NCBI RefSeq assembly: GCF_026342405.1
Contig: NZ_JAPEMU010000001.1
Location: 8,308,001-8,372,000 of the forward strand
Origin: Kitasatospora sp. NBC_00240
GTDB taxonomy: Bacteria > Actinomycetota > Actinomycetes > Streptomycetales > Streptomycetaceae
Length of the DNA: 64,000 nucleotides
Direction: 5' to 3'
Of this stretch, positions 35,008 to 43,816 are shown piece by piece (within the stretch, counting starts at the first letter, position 1; each line of letters begins with the position of its first letter). The notes beneath the pieces are model-generated. The model had not been told where the DNA came from and did not search any database. It saw only the letters and a program-made list of their open reading frames with translations. The position numbers and the translations under genes were made by a program.

Positions 35008-36135
35008 TCAGAACGGATGGGTCTTCGGTCTCCCCCCGGCGGCGAGTCGCAGCGGGCCCGCGGAAACCGGCGTCCGCTGCCCGAGGCGTTGCCGCGCCGC
35101 CGCCTGCCGGGTCAGGTGGAGCTGTTGGGCCAGCAGCGCGGCGCCCAGCACGCCGGCCTGCCGGCCGAGGCGGGAGGGGACGACGCGCGGGGCCTTCTGG
35201 AAGGCCAGTCGCTTGGACAACTCGGCCTGGAGCGGGTCGAAGTAGGACCTCCCGGCCCGGGCCAGGGCGCCTGCGACGACGATCCGTTCCGGAGCGACGA
35301 GGCTGATCGCGGAGCTCAGACCGTCGGCGAGTGCCTCGACCGCCTCGCGCCAGATGCCGGCCGCGGTCGGGTCGCCGGCCTTCGCCCTGCGCTGCACCGC
35401 CTCGGCCGTCACGTCCTCCTCGCCGGTGGCGAGCCGGTAACGGCGGGCGATGGCGGCAGTCGACGCGACGGTCTCCAGGCAGCCGGCCCCTCCACAGGGG
35501 CAGGGATCGCCGCCGGGGCGGATCACCAGGTGGCCCAGTTCGCCCGCGAAGTCGCCACCGCCGGTCGTCGTCCGTCCGTCCAGCACCATCGAGGCCGCGA
35601 TGCCGTGGCCGACCGGGACGAACAGGAAGGATCGGCAGGCCCGGCCCGCGCCGAGCCGGGCCTCGGCCAGGCCGCCGGCCCGGACGTCGTGACCGAAGGC
35701 GACCGGGATCTCCAACTCCTCGGCCAGCCAGCGGCGGACGGGTATGTGGCGCCAGCCCAGGTGCGCGGCGAAGACGGAGGTCCCGGCCGCCTCCCCGACC
35801 AGGCCGGGCACCGCGATGCCGGCCGCGGACGGCGCGTAGCGGCGGGACAGCTCGCCGGCGTAGTCGAGGACGGTCTCCAGTACCGCGTCGGGGCCGCGGT
35901 CCGCCCGGGTCGGCCGGCGCCCGCTGTGCAGCAGCGATCCGTCGGCTGCCATCGCGACCGCCTCGATCTGCGCGCCGCCCACCTCCAGGGCGATCACCAC
36001 CGGGCCTTCGCCCACCTGGTCGGCCCCCTGGCCCTCGGGCGCGCGGTCCGGCGGGCACAGGGGGTCCGGCCGGTGGGCGGTCTCCTCGGCGACGTGGGGC
36101 AAGAGGTCCTCCTGGAGCGTGATCTCGGCTCTCAT
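35008..36135 (-). CDS. ROK-family protein with degenerate phosphate loop
   Basis: A 375-residue ROK-fold protein with the zinc motif CPCGGAGCLE, upstream His (GELGHLVIRP) and catalytic-type Asp (FGHDVRAGG). The N-terminal ATP loop normally reads DxGGTK; here it is LEVGGAQIEA, with Asp replaced by Glu and Thr by Ala, so kinase activity is doubtful. It also has a ~50-residue N-terminal extension and a basic C-terminal tail of about 45 residues. It lacks a winged-helix domain. ATG 36135 is placed from the promoter at 36155-36184; ATG 36174 would overlap it. It could be a kinase, a sugar sensor or a partner of the divergent DeoR regulator. Confidence 0.8.
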   Translation of the reverse strand: MRAEITLQEDLLPHVAEETAHRPDPLCPPDRAPEGQGADQVGEGPVVIALEVGGAQIEAVAMAADGSLLHSGRRPTRADRGPDAVLETVLDYAGELSRRYAPSAAGIAVPGLVGEAAGTSVFAAHLGWRHIPVRRWLAEELEIPVAFGHDVRAGGLAEARLGAGRACRSFLFVPVGHGIAASMVLDGRTTTGGGDFAGELGHLVIRPGGDPCPCGGAGCLETVASTAAIARRYRLATGEEDVTAEAVQRRAKAGDPTAAGIWREAVEALADGLSSAISLVAPERIVVAGALARAGRSYFDPLQAELSKRLAFQKAPRVVPSRLGRQAGVLGAALLAQQLHLTRQAAARQRLGQRTPVSAGPLRLAAGGRPKTHPF

Positions 36136-36154
36136 CGTGCTCGAAACTGAGCTA

Positions 36155-36184
36155 TGTATAGCTTCTTCGCTCAAAAAACTGCAA
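36155..36184 (-). promoter_or_regulatory. Vegetative-type promoter of ROK gene
   Basis: On the minus strand TTGCAG (36184-36179), an 18-nt spacer and TATACA (36160-36155) match sigma-70-type elements well. The -10 box sits in the palindrome AGCTAT-GT-ATAGCT (36150-36163), a possible operator. The predicted leader is about 15-20 nt. Confidence 0.55.
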
Positions 36185-36254
36185 TGGTGCTGGCCATTTC
36201 GTCACGATGCCCGCGATACGCTTCACCTGCCGGTACGAGAAGTAAGGAGAGGTC

Positions 36255-37040
36255 ATGGGGACGCACGAGAGGTGGACGCGTCTGCTGGAGATCCTGGGCG
36301 ACCGGGGGCGGATCGAAGTCGGCGAGGCCGTCGAGCTGCTGAACGTCTCCGCGGCGACCGTGCGTCGTGACATGGACGAACTCGCGAGCCAGCAGTTGCT
36401 GGTCCGGACGCGCGGCGGCGCGGTGCTGAGCGGTGTCGCCTACGATCTGCCGCTGCGCTACAAGACCGCGCGCCGTGCCGACGAGAAACTCCGGATCGCC
36501 AAGGCCGCGGCCGCGCTGATCCCGCCCGGAGCGGTGGTCGGCCTCAACGGCGGGACCACGACCTCCGAGGTCGCCCGAGAACTCGCGACCCGCGCCGACC
36601 TCGCCGAGCACAACAACGGGATCGCCCTGACCGTCGTCACCAACGCGATCAACATCGCCAACGAGCTGGCTGTCCGCCCGTACGTGAAGACGGTGGTCAC
36701 CGGCGGGGTGGCCCGCCCCAACTCCTACGAGCTGACCGGCCCGCTGGCGACCATGGTGCTGCAGGGGATCTCGCTGGACTACGCGATCCTGGGCGTCAAC
36801 GCGGTGGATCCGAAGAACGGCGCCGCCACCCACGACGAGGGCGAGGCGAGCGCCAACCGGGCCATGGCGGAGCGGGCCGACAAGGTGATCATCGTCGCCG
36901 ACGCGTCGAAGATCGGCCGACGCGCCTTCGCCCAGGTCTGCGCCGTCCACGAGTTCGCGGTGCTGATCACCGACAAGGAAGCCCCGGACGAGGTCATCGA
37001 GCAACTCGTCGCCCAGGGCGCGGAAGTGCACTGCGTCTGA
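36255..37040 (+). CDS. DeoR-family transcriptional regulator
   Basis: The 261-residue protein has the DeoR N-terminal winged helix-turn-helix (RWTRLLEILGDRGRIEVGEAVELLNVSAATVRRDMDEL read in segments, residues 6-55) and the C-terminal sugar-phosphate sensor related to ribose-5-phosphate isomerase (GLNGGTTTSEVA, TNAINIANEL, GVNAVDPKNGAATHDEGEA). Such repressors release DNA when bound by a phosphorylated sugar from the pathway they control. AAGGAG precedes ATG 36255. It is divergent from the ROK gene and is the natural candidate regulator of operators A-C. Confidence 0.92.
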   Translation: MGTHERWTRLLEILGDRGRIEVGEAVELLNVSAATVRRDMDELASQQLLVRTRGGAVLSGVAYDLPLRYKTARRADEKLRIAKAAAALIPPGAVVGLNGGTTTSEVARELATRADLAEHNNGIALTVVTNAINIANELAVRPYVKTVVTGGVARPNSYELTGPLATMVLQGISLDYAILGVNAVDPKNGAATHDEGEASANRAMAERADKVIIVADASKIGRRAFAQVCAVHEFAVLITDKEAPDEVIEQLVAQGAEVHCV

Positions 37041-37091
37041 CGGCAGTGTGGTGGCGGTCGACCGCCTGAACGCCGCCCTCGGGATCGGCGT

Positions 37092-37127
37092 GGCGGCCGG
37101 GCCCCGGTCGTCACCGGGCCGGCCGCC
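37092..37127. terminator. Bidirectional hairpin between convergent genes
   Basis: GGCGGCCGG and CCCGG on the left pair with CCGGG and CCGGCCGCC on the right, with a 2-nt bulge and 6-nt loop. It lies between the convergent DeoR and NCS1-permease genes and can serve both, marking the border between sugar region and biosynthetic cluster. Confidence 0.65.
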
Positions 37128-37153
37128 GCCTGCGGTTTCCGCGGGTTCCGAGC

Positions 37154-38743
37154 TCAGCCGGGGGGATCGGTCGGCTCCCGGCGGGCCGGGCGTATCACCA
37201 CCAGACCTCCGGCTGACAGCTTCAGGTCGACCACCGGGACGAGGCGTGTTCCGGCTGCGTCGGCTGCAGCGCAGTCGTGGGGCGCGCCGGACGCGTCGAT
37301 GGAACGGCGCGGGCGGTCGGGGCGGGTGTGCCCGGCCCGGGTCAGAGCGGTGTACACGAGGGCCGCCACCAGCGGGCCGGCGATCGCGGCGAGGTCGGCG
37401 CCGCCGAGCCAGGTGCTGACGGGGCCGGTCCACAGGGTGGTGTTGACGCAGAGCAGCGCGGCGGCTGTTCCCGTGAGGAAGGCACCGGTTCCGGCGACGC
37501 CGACGCCGGTCGAGGGCAGTGCGCCGGGGCGGGTGTCGGCGAGCTCGGCCGCGTCGTAGCGGTTGCGGCGCAGCAACAGGTCGGTGGCGTAGACGGCGAT
37601 GATCGGGCCCATGTAGGCGACCGACAGGGCGAGGAGGTTGTTGAGCGCGGTCAGGAAGTTCGCGGCGACCAGCGCGTAGAGGGCGATTCCCCCGCCGAGC
37701 ACTCCGTCGAGCAGGACGGCCCTGGCCCGCCTGATGCGGACGCCGGCCCCCTGGAGCAGTAGCCCCGACGAGTAGGACGTGAGGACGTTGTTGGCGAGTG
37801 TGCCGACGATGACGGCGACCAGGAAGACCGGGTGGAACCAGGTGGGCATCAGAGCTGTCATCGAGGTCAGGGGATCGGCCATGTCGACCACGGTTCCCGC
37901 GAGGACCCCGACGAGGCCCAGGAACACCGACGCCAGCCAGCCGCCCGCGGCGGTCCAGCCCGCGACCGCGCGTCCCGGTGCCGTCCGTGGGAGGTAGCGG
38001 GAGTAGTCCGCCCCGCAGAGCCAGGACAGCGGTCCGGAGGCGACGACGGTGAGTCCGACCAGAGCGGCGGCGAGCGGTCCGAGAGCGGCCCCCGCGCTGC
38101 CGTCCGCCGCGGGACGGGCGTGGGCCGCGACGAGGGCTCCGGCCACGAGCAGGCTCAGCGTGAGCAGCAGGGTGATGGCCCGGCTCATGCGGAGGATGGC
38201 GTCGTAGCCGTACACGCTGATGGTGAAGGTGACGACCGCGACCAGGACCAGGATCACCCCTCTGGCGGCGGGGGAGCCGTCGACACCCGTCTCGGCGAGC
38301 AGGGCCTGTCCGGCCAGGACGGTGACCGAGAGATTGATCGCCTCGAAACCGACGGCGGTCAGCCACCCGAGCCCGCAGCCGATCAGCCGGTTGCCGCGTA
38401 CCCCGAAGAGCACCCGCATGATGACCGCGCCGGGACTGCCCGTACTCGGACCGCTCACCGCGAGCAGGCCGACCAGTGCCCAGAACGTGTTGCCCGCGAG
38501 GAGGACGGCGACGGCCTGCCACACGTTCAGGCCGAGCACCATGAGGGACCCGCCGAGGAGGATGGGCAGGTAGGACATGTTCGAGGAGAACCAGACCAGG
38601 AACAGGTCGCGAGGTCGGCCGCGCCGCTCCGCCTCGGGTACGGATTCGATTCCGCGTTCCTCCACCCGGTTGCCCCGGGATCGTGGAGGTTCGCTCCGTG
38701 CCGGCCGGGCACCGGCGTCCGGTCTTGTCGTTCCGCTGCTCAT
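37154..38743 (-). CDS. NCS1-family nucleobase/cytosine permease-type transporter
   Basis: A 529-residue membrane protein with about 12 helices of the NCS1 (cytosine-purine-allantoin-hydantoin) family: an N-terminal LVWFSSNMSYLPILLGG, GLGWLTAVGFEAINLSV and the SWLCGADYSRYLP segment typical of cytosine permease-like members. These are Na+ or H+ symporters for heterocyclic bases. It is the last gene of the leftward operon, 109 bp after the ThDP enzyme gene; it could import a precursor or move a cyclic guanidine or ureide product. ATG 38743 is the start. Confidence 0.88.
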   Translation of the reverse strand: MSSGTTRPDAGARPARSEPPRSRGNRVEERGIESVPEAERRGRPRDLFLVWFSSNMSYLPILLGGSLMVLGLNVWQAVAVLLAGNTFWALVGLLAVSGPSTGSPGAVIMRVLFGVRGNRLIGCGLGWLTAVGFEAINLSVTVLAGQALLAETGVDGSPAARGVILVLVAVVTFTISVYGYDAILRMSRAITLLLTLSLLVAGALVAAHARPAADGSAGAALGPLAAALVGLTVVASGPLSWLCGADYSRYLPRTAPGRAVAGWTAAGGWLASVFLGLVGVLAGTVVDMADPLTSMTALMPTWFHPVFLVAVIVGTLANNVLTSYSSGLLLQGAGVRIRRARAVLLDGVLGGGIALYALVAANFLTALNNLLALSVAYMGPIIAVYATDLLLRRNRYDAAELADTRPGALPSTGVGVAGTGAFLTGTAAALLCVNTTLWTGPVSTWLGGADLAAIAGPLVAALVYTALTRAGHTRPDRPRRSIDASGAPHDCAAADAAGTRLVPVVDLKLSAGGLVVIRPARREPTDPPG

Positions 38744-38851
38744 GGGGTCCGTTCCTGAGTGTGGGCTGTCCGGCCGGTGGCCGTCGACCGGACAGCCCAT
38801 GGGTGGGGACGGTGGCCTGGACACGGTGGCCGCAGGCGGTTCGTCATGGGT

Positions 38852-40507
38852 TCACGGGGCCGCGATGGGCAGTTCCAGTAGGCGGGGGCCGCGGGAGTCC
38901 CAGGCGGCCCGTGCCGCCTCGGCGATGTCGGTGGCCCGCTCGACCCGTTCGGCGTGGACGCCCATCGACCGGGCCAGGGCGACGAAGTCGATCGCGGGGC
39001 GGTCGATGTCCATGCCGACGAAGCCGCCGTCGGGGTGCTGCGGAAAGCGGTGGCGCAGGCTGTTCTTCAGCATCAGGTACTGGTTGTTGTTCACCACGAC
39101 GAACAGGACCGGGAGTTGTTCCCGGGCAGCGGTCCACAGCGCCTGGGGACTGTACATCGCGGATCCGTCGCCCACGAGGCAGAGCACCGGGTGGTTCCCG
39201 CGTGCCAGGGAGACTCCCAGAGCGGCCGGCATGCCCCATCCGAGACCGCTGCCCCGGGCGGTGTAGTAGCGCCCGGGGCGATCGGCCCGGTGGAACGCGC
39301 GGACGTGGTCGTCGCAGGTCATCGACTCGTCGACGACGATGATGTCCGGCGGCAGCGCGCGCAGCACGGCGTGGACGGCTGCCGCCGGCGCTGTCGGCAC
39401 CTGGGAGTAGGTGCTCAGGGCGTGGGCCTCGGCGGCGTCGCGGGCGGCCCGGTGGGCCTTGCCCAGTTCGGTCGTCGCCTCGCGGGCACGGGCCGGATCG
39501 CCGCGCTTCGCGAGGACCTGCTGCAGGTCCTGCAGGGTGGTGCGCAGGTGTCCGGCGAGCCCGAGCCGCACAGGTGCGGTCCGGCCGAGCTCGTGGGGGT
39601 CCAGCGCGATCTGGAGGATCTCCACCTCCGGAGGGACGAGCGGCCCGGGGCTGTAGTTGTACGCCATGAAGGCGCGACCGCCGAGGACCAGGACGCGGTC
39701 GTACCCGGTGAGGGTGGCCCGGATCTCGTCGGCGCTCAGACCGAACGCTCCGGCCCACAGCGGGTGCCCGGTCGGGAAAACGGTGTTGGCGTGCAGTGAC
39801 GAGCCGTACACCCGCACGCCCAGGGCCTCGGCGACGGCGACGAGTTCCTCCACGGCGTGCTCGGTCGCGACGTCGTCCGACGCGACGATCGCCAGCCGTG
39901 CGGGGTCGGTCTCCAGGAGCAGGTCGGCGAGCCGCGTGACGGGTGCCCCGTGCGGGGCGCGGTCGAGTTCGGAGACGGTGCGGACCGCGGTCGCGTCCGG
40001 GTCGGGGATCTCCGTCTCCAGGACGTCGACGGGCAGTGAGACGAAGACGGGCCCGGTCGGGGCCGATGCGGCGTCCCGGAAGGCCCGGCGCATGACCACG
40101 CCCAGGTCTTCGGTCCGCCGTACCTCGTGGGTCCATTTGCTGACCGGGGCGGCAAGCCCGGTGAGGTCGCCGGCCAGCAGGGGGTCGGCGACGAGGTGGC
40201 GCTGGTCGGCCTGGCCCGCCGTGACGACGAGCGGCGTCCCTTGGACCCGGGCGTTGGTCAGGTTGCCGATGGCGTTGCCGAGGCCCGCCATGGCGTGCAG
40301 GTTCACCATCGCGGGGCGACCGCTCGCCTGCGCGTACCCGTCGGCCATCGCGACGACGACGCTCTCCTGCAGGCCCAGCACGTAGGCCGGTCCCGCGGAG
40401 CGCGACAGCTCGGCGATCAGCGGGAGTTCCGTGGTCCCCGGGTTGCCGAACACGTGCCGGACACCCTCGTCGTGGAGCACGTCGAGGAGAATGCGGCTGC
40501 CTCTCAC
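38852..40507 (-). CDS. ThDP-dependent decarboxylase (benzoylformate decarboxylase-like)
   Basis: A 551-residue enzyme with the three-domain ThDP fold: the activating Glu in LGLQESVVVAMADGYA, a central domain, and the cofactor motif GDGSAMYSP...NNNQY. Overall it resembles benzoylformate decarboxylase rather than acetolactate synthase. It would decarboxylate a 2-oxo acid, perhaps one made by the aminotransferase encoded upstream, giving an aldehyde that the dehydrogenase could convert. GTG 40507 overlaps the amidinotransferase stop by 4 bases (GTGA). Confidence 0.88.
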   Translation of the reverse strand: MRGSRILLDVLHDEGVRHVFGNPGTTELPLIAELSRSAGPAYVLGLQESVVVAMADGYAQASGRPAMVNLHAMAGLGNAIGNLTNARVQGTPLVVTAGQADQRHLVADPLLAGDLTGLAAPVSKWTHEVRRTEDLGVVMRRAFRDAASAPTGPVFVSLPVDVLETEIPDPDATAVRTVSELDRAPHGAPVTRLADLLLETDPARLAIVASDDVATEHAVEELVAVAEALGVRVYGSSLHANTVFPTGHPLWAGAFGLSADEIRATLTGYDRVLVLGGRAFMAYNYSPGPLVPPEVEILQIALDPHELGRTAPVRLGLAGHLRTTLQDLQQVLAKRGDPARAREATTELGKAHRAARDAAEAHALSTYSQVPTAPAAAVHAVLRALPPDIIVVDESMTCDDHVRAFHRADRPGRYYTARGSGLGWGMPAALGVSLARGNHPVLCLVGDGSAMYSPQALWTAAREQLPVLFVVVNNNQYLMLKNSLRHRFPQHPDGGFVGMDIDRPAIDFVALARSMGVHAERVERATDIAEAARAAWDSRGPRLLELPIAAP

Positions 40508-41550
40508 CGGTAGGTTTCCAGAGTTCCGGTGCGGCGGACGTCCAGGGTGGCGCAATGGAAGCCGCCGCCGAAGGTCCGCGCGTGGCTGAGGGAAAGGGGC
40601 AGCACGTCGATGCCCTTCGCCTCCAGGAGCTTGATCAGCTCCGGCTGGCGGTGGTCGGCGACGACCAGGTCCGGGCGCACGCTGAGGATGTTCATGCCGA
40701 TCCACGGCGAGTTGACCGGGAACGAGCCGGCGTGGCCGATGTCGTTGAGTTCGGGGCACCAGATCTTGTCCCAGGACGAGAGGATCGGCGGCAGGTTCTC
40801 CTCGTTCACCCGCTCGGGGTGCAGCAGCACCAGTCCGGGGCGCAGGGGAACGATCGTGGTGTCGATGTGGAGGGAGGTGTAGAGGTTGCGGCACGGGTGG
40901 ACGGTGTACCGGGAGCCGACGGCCTCCTGGAGCCACCGGGCGCCCAGCTCGTTGCCGCCGTCGGACACCTGGTACAGCAGGTCGGTGCCGAGCCGGATGA
41001 CGTTGGCCGCATCGAAGAGCGGTTCGAGGTCGGCCAGCCGCCGGCCTTCCGGCAGCTCGGGGCGGTAGGTCTCGTCGGGCAGCTTGGGCCGGGGGGCGGA
41101 GATCCAGCGGGCGCCGCGGTTGAAGTACTCGGTGAACAGGTCCTTGTACAGGGCCTGCTTCAGGGCGCGGCCGCGCACGACCATCGGCGCGTCGATCAGC
41201 AGGTCGCCGACGACGAGGGCTACGTCGCGCGGTGCGTGGTCGAGGTAGCCGTCCGTCTCCCACAGCCCGGTCCGCAGCACCGCCTGCGGGTCGGCGGCCG
41301 CCGGCCGGCGGACGGTGACACCGAGGCCGGTGAGCGCGTCGCACAGCGCCTGCAGCTCCTCCTCCGTCTTCTCGACGACGTCCGCCGGGTAAGGGCCGGA
41401 GGGGAGTGTCTCGGCGGTGAATCCGTCGTGGTAGTCCAGGGTGAGGATCGAGCGCTCCGCCCGGGGGATCCGGGCACCGACGGCCGATCCGACGACGACC
41501 TCCTCCAGCGGGTCCCATTCGTTGTGTGCGCTGACCGGGCTCGGGCTCAT
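40504..41550 (-). CDS. L-arginine:amine amidinotransferase (AGAT family)
   Basis: The 348-residue protein has AGAT/StrB1-family features: EWDPLEEVVVGSA at the start, the active-site Asp segment LHIDTTIVPLRPG (Asp about 230) and the nucleophilic Cys in GGGFHCATLDVRRTG (about 333). The family moves an amidino group from arginine to a primary amine through an amidino-Cys intermediate, leaving ornithine. Members build guanidines in streptomycin, saxitoxin and phaseolotoxin pathways. It is translationally coupled to the ThDP decarboxylase gene. Confidence 0.92.
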   Translation of the reverse strand: MSPSPVSAHNEWDPLEEVVVGSAVGARIPRAERSILTLDYHDGFTAETLPSGPYPADVVEKTEEELQALCDALTGLGVTVRRPAAADPQAVLRTGLWETDGYLDHAPRDVALVVGDLLIDAPMVVRGRALKQALYKDLFTEYFNRGARWISAPRPKLPDETYRPELPEGRRLADLEPLFDAANVIRLGTDLLYQVSDGGNELGARWLQEAVGSRYTVHPCRNLYTSLHIDTTIVPLRPGLVLLHPERVNEENLPPILSSWDKIWCPELNDIGHAGSFPVNSPWIGMNILSVRPDLVVADHRQPELIKLLEAKGIDVLPLSLSHARTFGGGFHCATLDVRRTGTLETYR

Positions 41551-41606
41551 GGTGCTCTCCTTCGGTTGTGGTGATGGCGGTCCACCGGGCTGCGGCGGCG
41601 GGAGGG

Positions 41607-42440
41607 TCATGCGGGCTTCAGCAGGCGGCCGGCCGCGGGGTGCTCCAGGAGCTGGGAGCGCAGCTTGGCGAAGTTCGCCTCGGCGCCGGTGTCCTCCATT
41701 TCCAGGACGATCCAGCCCCACTTCTCGGCGCACTCGCGGAAGAAGGTGTCGCAGGCGGACTGGAGCTCGCGGAAGCCCTCCAGCCCGCGGTCACCCGTGG
41801 CGGCGCCCATGTCCTCCAGGCTGCCCAGGGAGCCTTCCTGGTTCATGCGCCACCGGTACGCCTGCTCGATCGGACCGGTGACGAGGACGCCGACATCGGG
41901 GTCGCACGAGCGGAAGAGCTCGACCAGCAGCTCCCTGGCCCGCCCGACCTCGGCGCTGAAGGCGGCGCCGGTGCTGAGGCGTTCGGCGATGAGGAGCTCC
42001 TTGAACGCCATCTTGAGGCTGAAGCTCTCGTCGATCACGTGGGTGCCGCGGGCACGGTGCGGCTCGACGATCTCGTGCCGGAGCAGGATCTGACCGACCC
42101 ACTCCAGCCACGCGGCCGCCAGCGGTCCGGCCGGCACGTTGGTGGTGTGGGTGGCGCTGCCGTAGCTCTTCTCCCAGCCCTCGGCGTGGAACTCGTCGTA
42201 GGACGCGGGGGCCGCCGGTCCGTCGACGCCGAGGTGGACGAGGCGCAGGGATTCGACCCACAACTGCCTGAGCGATTCGCGGGTGTTGGGCCGCGGGGCC
42301 TGGTCGAGCTCCTTGCGCCAGCTGAGCTGCTTGACGTCGTGTCCGTGCGCGGCGAGTTCCCGGGCCAGCATCTTCGTCATCGTGGTCTTGCCGGTGCCGT
42401 CGATGCCGAGCATCGCGATGTAGAGGCCGGTGTCGGCCAT
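41607..42440 (-). CDS. Thymidylate-kinase-like P-loop protein
   Basis: A 277-residue protein with Walker A LGIDGTGKTTMTKML and a thymidylate-kinase-like core, but longer than housekeeping dTMP kinases (about 205-215 residues) and with a different lid and substrate region (DESFSLKMAFKELLIAERL). It lies between the aminotransferase and amidinotransferase genes. It probably phosphorylates a pathway metabolite or a nucleotide-like intermediate; dTMP itself seems unlikely. ATG 42440. Confidence 0.82.
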   Translation of the reverse strand: MADTGLYIAMLGIDGTGKTTMTKMLARELAAHGHDVKQLSWRKELDQAPRPNTRESLRQLWVESLRLVHLGVDGPAAPASYDEFHAEGWEKSYGSATHTTNVPAGPLAAAWLEWVGQILLRHEIVEPHRARGTHVIDESFSLKMAFKELLIAERLSTGAAFSAEVGRARELLVELFRSCDPDVGVLVTGPIEQAYRWRMNQEGSLGSLEDMGAATGDRGLEGFRELQSACDTFFRECAEKWGWIVLEMEDTGAEANFAKLRSQLLEHPAAGRLLKPA

Positions 42441-42472
42441 GGCTGCTCCTTCCGGTCGGTCCGATTCGGCGT

Positions 42473-43675
42473 TCAGGTCGTGCGGGGGGCCGGCCGGGCG
42501 CTTCCGAAGCGGGCACCGAGGCGCCGGACGGCCTCCTCCAGCACGGGCGCGGGCTTGCAGAAGGCGAACCTCAGGGTGCTGCCGGCGGCGCCCGGGTCGC
42601 GGAAGAAGTCACCCATCGGCAATGCGGCGACACCGGTGTCCGAGACCAGGCTCCGGGCGAGGTCCTCGATGGAGGCGCCGGCGGTCCACGGGGCCACGTC
42701 AGCGGTGACGAAGAACCCGCCCGGGGGAATCCGGGGCGTGAGGCCGAGCGAGGTCAGGCCCGAGACCAGGATGTCGCGGCGTCGGCGGTACTCCGCCCGC
42801 AGGCGGTCGTGGTAGCCGGTTTCGTCCGCCCAGCGCAGTCCGGCGGCGACACCCGCCTGCAGCGGTGTCGGCGCGGTGAAGGTGAGGTGGCGGTGGTGGT
42901 GCTGGACGAGCGCGGTGAGTTCGCGCGGCGCGTACACCCAGCCGATCCGCCAGCCGCCCACCGACAGCAGTTTCGATGCCGAGGAACAGACGATGGTCCG
43001 TTCGCGCATCCCCGGGTACCCGGCCAGCCGGATGTGCGGCCGGTCGTAGGTGTGCTCCTCGTAGACCTCGTCGGTGACGACGACCAGGTCGTGCGCGACG
43101 GCGAGGCGGGCGATCTCGTCCGCCTCGGCTGCGGTGATCATGTGCCCGGCGGGGTTGTTGGGCGTATTGAGGAGGATCACGCGGGTGCGGGGGGTGATCG
43201 CGGCCCGCAGCGCCGCCACGTCGAGCCCCAGGCTGCCGGCGCCGTCCAGTCCCGCGAGCGGGACGGGGACCAGGGTGGCCCCCACCATCTTGGCCAGGCC
43301 GGGGTAGTTGTCGTAGAACGGCTCCATCGTGACGATCTCGGAGCCGGGCGGAACGACGGCCAGCAACGCGGCGGCGACCGCCTCGGTGCAGCCGAGTGTC
43401 ACGGTGACCTCGTCCTCCGGGTCGTACCGGAGCCCGCACCGTTCGGCCCGAAGGGCCAACTCGGTGCGCAGCAGCGGCAGTCCGGACAGGGCCTCGTACT
43501 GGGTGTCGCCGGTACGGACCGCCGGTGCCATGGCCGCGACGAGATCCGCGGTGTCGTCCTCGGGGAAGCCCTGAGCCAGATTGACGGCACCGAGGCGCCT
43601 GGCGAGGGTCATGACCTCGACGTAGATGTCGGGAGGCGGCGGCGCCAGGCCGGCCCCGTTCGCTGGGTTGGACAC
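42473..43675 (-). CDS. Class I/II PLP aminotransferase (kynurenine-aminotransferase-like)
   Basis: The 400-residue enzyme has the fold-type I aminotransferase landmarks NLAQGFPEDD, TLGCTEAVAAAL, NTPNNPAGHM, the Asp-Tyr pair region VVTDEVYEEHTYD and the Schiff-base Lys in SSASKLLSVGGWRIGW. It resembles kynurenine/glutamine aminotransferases, which accept varied 2-oxo acids. The start is GTG 43675 with GGGGGAA upstream. It lies 32 bp upstream of the thymidylate-kinase-like gene in the same operon. Confidence 0.9.
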   Translation of the reverse strand: MSNPANGAGLAPPPPDIYVEVMTLARRLGAVNLAQGFPEDDTADLVAAMAPAVRTGDTQYEALSGLPLLRTELALRAERCGLRYDPEDEVTVTLGCTEAVAAALLAVVPPGSEIVTMEPFYDNYPGLAKMVGATLVPVPLAGLDGAGSLGLDVAALRAAITPRTRVILLNTPNNPAGHMITAAEADEIARLAVAHDLVVVTDEVYEEHTYDRPHIRLAGYPGMRERTIVCSSASKLLSVGGWRIGWVYAPRELTALVQHHHRHLTFTAPTPLQAGVAAGLRWADETGYHDRLRAEYRRRRDILVSGLTSLGLTPRIPPGGFFVTADVAPWTAGASIEDLARSLVSDTGVAALPMGDFFRDPGAAGSTLRFAFCKPAPVLEEAVRRLGARFGSARPAPRTT

Positions 43676-43816
43676 GGTTCTTCCCCCGTCTGCGGGCTGG
43701 TCACCCGCGACTGCCGGTCGGCACCCGGTCGGGCCCGCGGCGTGTGTGGACATGGCCGGTGCCCGGTCCGGGCGGACGGGTCGGTGCAACTGCCCGCCCG
43801 GACCAGGTGCAGGGCG

